From positions 1 through 64,000 of the forward strand of contig LNET01000062.1 of the NCBI GenBank assembly GCA_001464055.1: DNA of 64,000 bases, read 5' to 3'. The notes beneath the pieces were generated by a model, which had not been told where the DNA came from, did not search any database, and worked only from the letters and a program-made list of their open reading frames with translations. The translations under genes were made by a program, and so were the position numbers. This stretch comes from Burkholderiales bacterium Ga0077543 (GTDB lineage: Bacteria; Pseudomonadota; Gammaproteobacteria; Burkholderiales; Burkholderiaceae_C). Positions within the stretch are counted from its first letter, which is position 1. Each line of letters begins with the position of its first letter. Shown in pieces: positions 58,923 through 64,000 of the stretch.

Positions 58923-60155
58923 TCAGAAGCGGTGGCGGATGCCCAACGCCATGCTCGTGGAGTCGGTGCCTGCGCTGGCGGTCACGCCGCCCAGATAGCC
59001 AGCACCGCCGGGTGCGGCCTGGCCCAGGCCGCTGTTGTCGAAGCGCGTGACGACGGCATTGATGTCGGTGCGCTTGGACAGTGCGTAGCTGTAGGCCACG
59101 CCGAACGACCGGGTGTCGGCGTTCGCCAGACGCTTGTCGTCGTACTGGGTGTAGGCGAGATAGATCGTGTTGGCACCCGCCTCGATCTTGTAGCCGGTGT
59201 GGGCCAGGGTACCGTCCTGCTTGAAGCCGTTGATGAAGGCGTTCTGCACCAGGCCCGCTGCTGCCGCGCCCACGACCGGCGTGACGCTGGCGGCGATGCC
59301 CGACAGACCGCTGGGGTTGTCGTCCTTCACCGAGCCCCAGGCGCCGAACAGGCGGCCCGGGCCCAGGCCCAGCGAAGCGCCGACGATGACGTTGGTGAGC
59401 GACTTCGCGCCACGCTCGTTCTCGCGGGAGTTGTAGCCTGCGCCCACCGAGAAGTTACTGCCCTTGTACATGGCCATCGCGCCCATGAAGCGGCCCGTGT
59501 TTGCCGCGCCCTCACCGGCGGCAGCCATCGCAGACGCCGTGAAGCCACCGAGCTGCACGCGGTACTGCAGGGCGTTGGACAGCCGGATGTCGAACGACGC
59601 CGGCAGCGACGCCACCTGGCCCGCGGCCAGGCTCGACTGCGTACCCAGCGTGTCGAAGGTGGCCGACACCTCGTAGGCCGGGGTGTACTGGCGACCTGCC
59701 AGCACGGCACCGACTGGCGTGACCAGTCCCACGAAGACCTGCCGGTCCCAGAATCCGCCGGCCTGGTTCACGCCGATGCCTGCGCCGATGGTCGAGCCCA
59801 CGGCCGTGACCACGGGTTGCAGCTGTGCCGGCAGGCCCAGCCGGGAAGCCTGGGCCACCCGGTCGGGCAGCTGCGAGCCGCTGGGCGGACGGTTGCTGAC
59901 CCCACCTGTGTCGATTTCCAGGCGATGCTCCAGCGTGCCGATGGCGCGCCAGCCGCCGCCCAGGTCCTCGGAGATGCGGAAGCCCAGGCGCGAGCCATCC
60001 ATGATGCCGCTGACCAGCTGCTTGACGCTGCCGCCACGCAGCCCGGAGACGCTGGTGACACCCGCGTCGACGACGCCGTAGATGGTGACGGTGGACTGGG
60101 CGCAGACCGCGGCGCTTGCAGTGGCCAGCAGGGTGAACAGAAGTTTGTTTTTCAT
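58923..60155 (-). CDS. Trimeric Gram-negative porin 1
   Basis: Betaproteobacterial outer-membrane porin of 410 residues. Signal peptide MKNKLLFTLLATASAAVCAQ, first strand STVTIYGVVDAGVTSVSG, RLGFRISEDLGGGWRAIGTL, the eyelet-type region DRQVFVGLVTPVGAVLAGRQ and a C-terminal strand ending GIRHRF with the terminal Phe needed for BAM recognition. The ATG at 60155 directly precedes the signal peptide. A strong terminator follows. Solute preference unknown. Confidence 0.92.
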   Translation of the reverse strand: MKNKLLFTLLATASAAVCAQSTVTIYGVVDAGVTSVSGLRGGSVKQLVSGIMDGSRLGFRISEDLGGGWRAIGTLEHRLEIDTGGVSNRPPSGSQLPDRVAQASRLGLPAQLQPVVTAVGSTIGAGIGVNQAGGFWDRQVFVGLVTPVGAVLAGRQYTPAYEVSATFDTLGTQSSLAAGQVASLPASFDIRLSNALQYRVQLGGFTASAMAAAGEGAANTGRFMGAMAMYKGSNFSVGAGYNSRENERGAKSLTNVIVGASLGLGPGRLFGAWGSVKDDNPSGLSGIAASVTPVVGAAAAGLVQNAFINGFKQDGTLAHTGYKIEAGANTIYLAYTQYDDKRLANADTRSFGVAYSYALSKRTDINAVVTRFDNSGLGQAAPGGAGYLGGVTASAGTDSTSMALGIRHRF

Positions 60156-60296
60156 TGCAGATATGCCGAAAAGGGGTAAGGCCTGGTTCGCCAGGCTGGA
60201 CATGTGAGTCGAGTGTCGGGTGTTCAGGGGGTGCTGCCACTCAGGGCTTGCACCCGGTTTGGTGCATGGCGGCAACGCCAGGCAGGGTTGTTCGAC

Positions 60297-61028
60297 TCAG
60301 GGATGCGCCGGCGTGGGCCCGGCAGCGGGCTCGTGCACGGCCACGGGGCCGTACCAGGCACGGGCCTGGCTGGCGGTGTTGTCGCTGTCGGTCATCACGG
60401 CCACCGACACCAGGCGCCCGGGCTTTTCGCCGAAGGCCAGTTGGTAGTCGGCGCGCAGGTCGCGCCGGTGGTCGCGCCAGCGGCCCAGGGCGTCGCTCCC
60501 GGAATCGATGACGATCTTGCGGATGCGGTCGGTCCGGGGATTGATGATCACGGTGCCCACGGGCGCCTGATTGTCCCAGACGTACATCAGGGTCGCGTAG
60601 GGTGGCTGTTCGCCCGTCAGGGCCTGGGCCAGGTCGAACATCATGCGGGTGCGTGGCGGCAGGCTGCCGACGTCGCCGGCAAAGCCGAACAGCAGACGCG
60701 CGGCTGCGTCCTCGCGGTTCACGTCGGCGACACTGGCCTTTGGGGGCAGGGCGGGCACCCACCAGGAAAAACTGACCTCGCCCAGCGCCTCGGGGGCGAC
60801 ATCGAGCTTGCGGCGCCACATGCTCGCCGACTGGGACGATTCGGCAGCGATCGCTGCACGTCCGTCCTTGAACGTGGAGGTGTAGCGTGTGGCGGTCTTG
60901 CCCGGCAGGCCGACTGCGTGCCAGTCCTGCGGGCCGGTGGGCGTCGGTGGCGAACTGGCGCAGCCGGCCAGAACGATCGACAGGGCCGCCAAGGGCCCGG
61001 CGGACAGGAGCAGCGGCTTTCGGGTCAC
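60297..61028 (-). CDS. DUF3047-family lipoprotein
   Basis: A 243-residue predicted lipoprotein with signal peptide MTRKPLLLSAGPLAALSIVL and lipobox LAGC. It carries a DUF3047-like domain: SASMWRRKLDVAPEALGEVS, FSWWVPALPPKASVADVNRE, FAGDVGSLPPRTRMMFDLAQ, YVWDNQAPVGTVIINPRTDR and VAVMTDSDNTASQARAWYG. The start is GTG at 61028, overlapping the TGA of the elongated porin-2 frame (GTGA). There is only about 29 bases between the upstream terminator and this start, so expression may need read-through. Function unknown. Confidence 0.82.
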   Translation of the reverse strand: MTRKPLLLSAGPLAALSIVLAGCASSPPTPTGPQDWHAVGLPGKTATRYTSTFKDGRAAIAAESSQSASMWRRKLDVAPEALGEVSFSWWVPALPPKASVADVNREDAAARLLFGFAGDVGSLPPRTRMMFDLAQALTGEQPPYATLMYVWDNQAPVGTVIINPRTDRIRKIVIDSGSDALGRWRDHRRDLRADYQLAFGEKPGRLVSVAVMTDSDNTASQARAWYGPVAVHEPAAGPTPAHP

Positions 61029-62149
61029 GGCAGAAGAGTGTCTCTTGGTTTTTCATGAAAAAAGCCGCCCGAAGGCGGCTTTGGCGCTGGCGTGCGGCAT
61101 GCAAAGCATGCCGCCAAGCTGTGGCGCATGCCGAACTCGTAACCCGTGGACTTGAAGCCGCGGGCGATCTGAGCCGCGGTCGGGGCCACGCCCGAGCCGC
61201 TGGCGGTGAAGCCGGAGCCGGCTTCGTTGTCCACCTGGCTGAACGTGGTGTACAGCGCGGTGCGCTTGGACAGGTCGTACTGGTAGCCCACGCCGATCTG
61301 GGTGGCCTTGCGGAAGTCGCTGGTCTTGCCGTAGGTGAGCTTGATCGAGCTCGCGCCCATCGGAATGACGCCGGCGATCGTGAAGTTCTTCAGCTCGGAG
61401 TTGCTGTACTTGTAGCTGTGGTACTGGCCCAGCAGACGCATGAAGCCCAGGTTGTAGGAGCCACCGAAGTTGTAGGCCGTCACGTCGTCGATCATCGTGC
61501 CGGTCTTCTCGGTGATGCCATAGGCAAACGCGACGTTGATCGGGCCGGCTGCGTAGCCAATGCGACCACCGATGTACTTGTTGCCCGTGCGGCCTTCGCC
61601 AGCCGCCACGTTGAACTGGCCGTAGATGCCGCCCAGGCCGCCCGGCAGGTGGTAGCCGATGGAGTTGTCGGCGCGAACCAGGGTCGTCGCCAGGCCACCC
61701 GGGATGGTGATGATGTTGTTCTGCGCAGCAACGCCGACGGTGTTGTACGGGTCGAACAGGGTGTGCGTCCAGAAGGTGGGGGTGTAGTCACGGCCCAGGC
61801 GCAGCTCGCCCCATTTGCCCGCCAGGCTCACGGTCGAACGGCGGGTCCAGGTCAGGCCGCCGGGGGTTGCGCCCGGTGCCACGTTGGCGGTGCCGCCACC
61901 GGTGTCGGGTGCAATGGCAGCCTCCAGCCAGAAGCTTGCACGCAGACCGCCACCCAAGTCTTCCACGGCGCGCACGATGAACCGGTTCGAAGCGGCGCCT
62001 TCAGGGCTGAGCGTACGGACTTCGCCGCCTGGGTTCTTCACGCTGCGTGCAGCCAGATCGACGATACCGCCGATGTTCACCGACGATTGCGCCGAAGCCA
62101 CACCGGCAACCGTCATCATGGCGGCCATCGCGAGCAGTGATCTTTTCAT
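61025..62149 (-). CDS. Trimeric Gram-negative porin 2, frame extended past the expected C-terminus
   Basis: Outer-membrane porin of the betaproteobacterial type: signal peptide MKRSLLAMAAMMTVAGVASA, SSVNIGGIVDLAARSVKNPG, the EDLGGGLRASFWLEAAI block, GELRLGRDYTPTFWTHTLFD and YQYDLSKRTALYTTFSQVD. A normal copy would end YEFGMRHSF. Here the frame reads GMRHSL and continues for about 30 residues (AACFACRTPAPKPPSGGFFH and on) through a hairpin and an intrinsic terminator, stopping 4 bases into the next gene. Either the stop was lost or the C-terminus evolved. The ATG at 62149 has a TAGGAGA ribosome site. Confidence 0.88.
   Translation of the reverse strand: MKRSLLAMAAMMTVAGVASAQSSVNIGGIVDLAARSVKNPGGEVRTLSPEGAASNRFIVRAVEDLGGGLRASFWLEAAIAPDTGGGTANVAPGATPGGLTWTRRSTVSLAGKWGELRLGRDYTPTFWTHTLFDPYNTVGVAAQNNIITIPGGLATTLVRADNSIGYHLPGGLGGIYGQFNVAAGEGRTGNKYIGGRIGYAAGPINVAFAYGITEKTGTMIDDVTAYNFGGSYNLGFMRLLGQYHSYKYSNSELKNFTIAGVIPMGASSIKLTYGKTSDFRKATQIGVGYQYDLSKRTALYTTFSQVDNEAGSGFTASGSGVAPTAAQIARGFKSTGYEFGMRHSLAACFACRTPAPKPPSGGFFHEKPRDTLLP
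61058..61082 (-). terminator. Intrinsic terminator lying inside the extended porin frame
   Basis: On the minus strand AAAGCCGCC-TTCG-GGCGGCTTT, a perfect 9-bp stem with a UUCG loop, is followed by a T-run that continues for three more bases. It is the strongest terminator-like structure in the window. It lies within codons of the elongated porin frame. Confidence 0.85.
61094..61114. other. Perfect 9-bp-arm hairpin at the expected porin stop
   Basis: GCGGCATGC (61094-61102), AAA, GCATGCCGC (61106-61114). The arms are exact inverted copies. The structure occupies the codons immediately after GMRHS, where the porin stop codon would be expected, and may mark the lesion that removed it. Confidence 0.6.
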
Positions 62150-62385
62150 TGCGTTTATCTCCTAGGTTGAAAACGAGGTCCCGGTCGCAAAAGACATTGG
62201 CATGACAAATCAGCCGGGCCGACCTCCGTTTGGAAGTTCGATGAATTGCACCAGACCCGTCAGGATGTACACCTAGGCATAATCCTGGATGCGACAGAAT
62301 TGTTGCCATTGAACAACGGTTTCCAGGTGCCTTCCGCCCCAAACTGGTGCGTCCCCCCACTGCGTGTGAGTTTGTCCCTGTCTTC

Positions 62386-63012
62386 ATGAGCTTCACCGAT
62401 CGGCTGTTGATCAGTCTCGACAACGCCTTGCGCACGCTGGCCGGTCCGGCCCATGCAGGCCGTCCGAATCCTGCGGCCTCGCACGGCGATGCCGAACTGG
62501 CTCCCCAGGACCGTGCGCTGTCGGGTGCGCTGATGCGCGTCAACCATGTAGGCGAAGTCTGTGCCCAGGCGCTTTATCAGGCCCAGGCGCTGACCGCCCG
62601 CAGCGAAGACCTGCGGCGGCAGATGCAGGTCGCGGCCAGGGAAGAGACCGACCATCTGGCCTGGACGCAGCAGCGCCTGGACGAACTGGGTGCGCGGGCC
62701 AGCCTGCTCAACCCGCTGTGGTATGCCGGTTCGTTTGCCATCGGTGTGCTGGCCGGCAGCCTGGGCGACCGCGCCAGCCTGGGCTTCGTCGTCGAGACCG
62801 AGCGTCAGGTCGAGCAGCATCTCGCAGGTCACCTGGGTCGCCTGCCCGCGGCAGACCAGCGCTCTCTGGCCATCGTCGCGGTGATGCAGGACGACGAACG
62901 CCGCCATGCAGAGGAGGCGCTCGACGCCGGCGCTGCCGAACTGCCCCCGCCGGTACGCTGGCTGATGAAGGGCGCGGCACGGGTCATGACCGAGACCGCT
63001 CAGCGCATCTGA
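62386..63012 (+). CDS. coq7: 2-nonaprenyl-3-methyl-6-methoxy-1,4-benzoquinol hydroxylase (Coq7)
   Basis: Di-iron hydroxylase that makes the last hydroxylation in ubiquinone synthesis. Ferritin-like iron ligands appear in [15 protein letters not shown], the [18 protein letters not shown] block and [15 protein letters not shown]. The start [20 protein letters not shown] gives 208 residues, the usual betaproteobacterial length. Divergent from porin 2 across 236 bases, convergent with the OsmC-like gene 10 bases downstream. The hydroxylation needs oxygen, consistent with aerobic respiration. Confidence 0.95.
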   Translation: MSFTDRLLISLDNALRTLAGPAHAGRPNPAASHGDAELAPQDRALSGALMRVNHVGEVCAQALYQAQALTARSEDLRRQMQVAAREETDHLAWTQQRLDELGARASLLNPLWYAGSFAIGVLAGSLGDRASLGFVVETERQVEQHLAGHLGRLPAADQRSLAIVAVMQDDERRHAEEALDAGAAELPPPVRWLMKGAARVMTETAQRI

Positions 63013-63022
63013 CTGCCTCCCG

Positions 63023-63445
63023 CTAGGCTTCGACGAGGTCGAAGCCGGTGGTGATCTCGGCCGACTTCGCCAGCATGATGCTGGCGGAGCAGTATTTCTC
63101 GTGCGACATCGCGATGGCACGCTCCACTGCGGAGGCCGGCAGTCCGCGGCCGGTGACGGTGAATTGCATGTGGATGCGCGTGAACACCTTCGGGTCCTTG
63201 GGTGCGCGCTCGGCCTGGATCTTGACCGTGCAGCCCCGCACGTCATGGCGGCCGCGCTGCAGGATCAGGACCACGTCGTAGGCCGTGCAACCGCCGGTGC
63301 CGGCCAGCACGGTTTCCATCGGACGCGGGGCCAGGTTGCGGCCACCGCCATCGGGCGCGCCGTCCATCGTGATGAAGTGGCCGCTGCCAGTTTCGGCGAT
63401 GAAGCCCATGCCGGTGCCCGGCAGCCAGTTGATGGTGCATTCCAT
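63023..63445 (-). CDS. OsmC-family protein
   Basis: A 140-residue OsmC/Ohr-fold protein resembling the YhfA branch. The two redox cysteines of the family are present, Cys53 in VLAGTGGCTAYDVVLILQRG and Cys119 in SHEKYCSASIMLAKSAEITT, so thiol peroxidase-type chemistry is possible. The ATG at 63445 (MECTINWLPGTGMGF) fits the family; an upstream extension of 35 residues has no similarity. It is convergent with coq7 and faces away from the candidate small RNA locus. Confidence 0.9.
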   Translation of the reverse strand: MECTINWLPGTGMGFIAETGSGHFITMDGAPDGGGRNLAPRPMETVLAGTGGCTAYDVVLILQRGRHDVRGCTVKIQAERAPKDPKVFTRIHMQFTVTGRGLPASAVERAIAMSHEKYCSASIMLAKSAEITTGFDLVEA

Positions 63446-63530
63446 GGTGAATTGGCCCTGTTGTGGCGCAAGTGCGCGCTGTGGCCTGGATTCTCGCGTG
63501 CTCGAGGGCAGAACTAGTTCGTCTTGCATA

Positions 63531-63565
63531 TTGCACTGCAGCAAAAGCATCGTTAGACTGCGTCG
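63531..63565 (+). promoter_or_regulatory. Putative promoter of the small RNA
   Basis: TTGCAC (63531-63536) and TAGACT (63554-63559) are separated by exactly 17 bases, a sigma-70-like arrangement with a good -10 and weak -35. A start near 63566 would place transcription just before the first hairpin of the RNA. Confidence 0.5.
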
Positions 63566-63655
63566 CGTGGGGTTTCTTCGGAGCCCCGCCCTTTGTCTCC
63601 TCCACCTCCTCCAATGGTGGATTCAGCCCGGTGCCGCAAGGTACCGGGCTTTTTT
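63566..63655 (+). ncRNA. Candidate small RNA with anti-Shine-Dalgarno motif
   Basis: A predicted RNA of about 90 bases. Hairpin 1 pairs GGGG (63569-63572) with CCCC (63584-63587) around a small loop. A pyrimidine-rich stretch then includes CTCCTCCACCTCCTCC, containing CACCTCCT (63603-63610), identical to the anti-Shine-Dalgarno octamer of 16S rRNA. A short CCACC/GGTGG stem presents UCCUCC in its loop, and the RNA ends in the terminator at 63625-63655. It could be a trans-acting RNA targeting ribosome-binding sites, or an ilvA leader/attenuator. It does not match any RNA family I can name with confidence. Confidence 0.5.
63625..63655 (+). terminator. Strong intrinsic terminator upstream of ilvA
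   Basis: Arms AGCCCGGTGCC (63625-63635) and GGTACCGGGCT (63640-63650) pair with one mismatch around a GCAA loop and are followed by T6. The ilvA start is 68 bases further on. A TATGAT at 63676-63681 may be the -10 of a separate ilvA promoter. Confidence 0.85.
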
Positions 63656-63722
63656 CTTGCCCGGGTCTGCCGGCCTATGATCGGCGCCCCCCGTCACCCG
63701 AAGATCCCCGGAGATTCCACCG

Positions 63723-64000
63723 ATGCCCGCAGGCGCCTCTCGCCCCACCACGCCGACGGTCCCGCCGGCCCCGACACAGGTCGCGTCGCGCGAACTCCGC
63801 GCCCAGGGCAAACGCATCGCGGCGAGCTACCTGCAACGAATCCTCAATGCGCGCGTTTATGACGTCGCCCGCGAAACTGCGCTCGACCCGGCGCGCAGCC
63901 TGTCCCGCCGCATCGGCAACCAGGTGTTGCTCAAGCGTGAAGACCAGCAACCGGTGTTCAGCTTCAAACTGCGCGGGGCTTACAACAAGATGGCACGGCT
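63723..64000 (+). CDS. ilvA: Threonine ammonia-lyase (threonine deaminase), N-terminal part
   Basis: First 92 residues of a PLP enzyme that converts threonine to 2-oxobutyrate for isoleucine synthesis; the rest lies past the window edge. The PLP lysine is K82 in [16 protein letters not shown], preceded by [14 protein letters not shown], a canonical start of the catalytic domain. The first ~20 residues form a Pro/Ala/Thr-rich extension. The ATG at 63723 is the nearest good start. The upstream terminator and small RNA candidate may regulate it. Confidence 0.9.
   Translation, partial: MPAGASRPTTPTVPPAPTQVASRELRAQGKRIAASYLQRILNARVYDVARETALDPARSLSRRIGNQVLLKREDQQPVFSFKLRGAYNKMAR

Overview
The window is a gene-dense, high-G+C chromosomal segment from a betaproteobacterium of the order Burkholderiales. 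The Rubrivivax/Leptothrix/Ideonella branch is my best guess. This is inferred from gene order and sequence flavour: a pilMNOPQ-(Ig lipoprotein)-aroK-aroB-dgt-gltBD block, a yebC-purD-hemF-nadD-rsfS-rlmH block, trimeric 'Gram-negative porin' genes, PEP-CTERM proteins, and a GC-rich hairpin repeat typical of this order. There is no rRNA, tRNA, CRISPR array, prophage or intact insertion sequence. The only transposase-like gene is a degenerate REP-associated one.

Layout. 0-9.6 kb: housekeeping genes on the minus strand (fhs, yebC, purD, hemF, nadD, rsfS with a histone-H1-like tail, rlmH, maf, partial rng). A small module (nhaR-like regulator, HPF-like and TerB-like genes) sits between rlmH and maf. 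9.7-12 kb: a secreted Cache sensor and a chemoreceptor in one unit behind a sigma-28 type promoter. 12-17 kb: gspA-gspB, a beta-helix exoprotein and a metC-like gene. 17-22 kb: an unknown gene divergent from a 1124-residue PEP-CTERM protein with autotransporter-type strand repeats. 22.4-26.1 kb: a HexR-type operator, zwf, a second beta-helix paralogue and hexR. 26-30 kb: the mlaFEDACB phospholipid-transport operon. 30-32.6 kb: a TPR-sulfotransferase and a second PEP-CTERM protein. 32.8-42.9 kb: gltBD, degenerate REP transposase, dgt, aroB, aroK. 43-50 kb: the type IV pilus operon pilMNOPQ and an Ig-like lipoprotein. 50.5-54.8 kb: PBP1A, cyaY, lptM, lysA. 54.8-58.8 kb: a dipeptide-type ABC transporter without its binding protein. 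58.9-62.1 kb: two porins and a DUF3047 lipoprotein. 62.4-64 kb: coq7, an OsmC-like gene, a candidate small RNA, and the start of ilvA.

Most of the window is conserved core: cell envelope (Mla, PBP1A, T4P, porins), nitrogen and aromatic amino-acid metabolism, one-carbon and purine metabolism, and ribosome maturation. The less ordinary signals are: (1) a short RNA locus before ilvA carrying an exact copy of the 16S anti-Shine-Dalgarno octamer and a clean terminator; (2) a porin gene whose frame runs past the expected C-terminal Phe, through its own intrinsic terminator, to a GTGA overlap with the next gene; (3) the Cache/MCP unit with its sigma-28 promoter; (4) the zwf/HexR circuit, which carries a beta-helix passenger gene; (5) a REP transposase lacking both HUH histidines; (6) a perfect 13-bp-arm palindrome before gspA. 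All assignments come from reading the sequence and from memory of the families; no database search was run.
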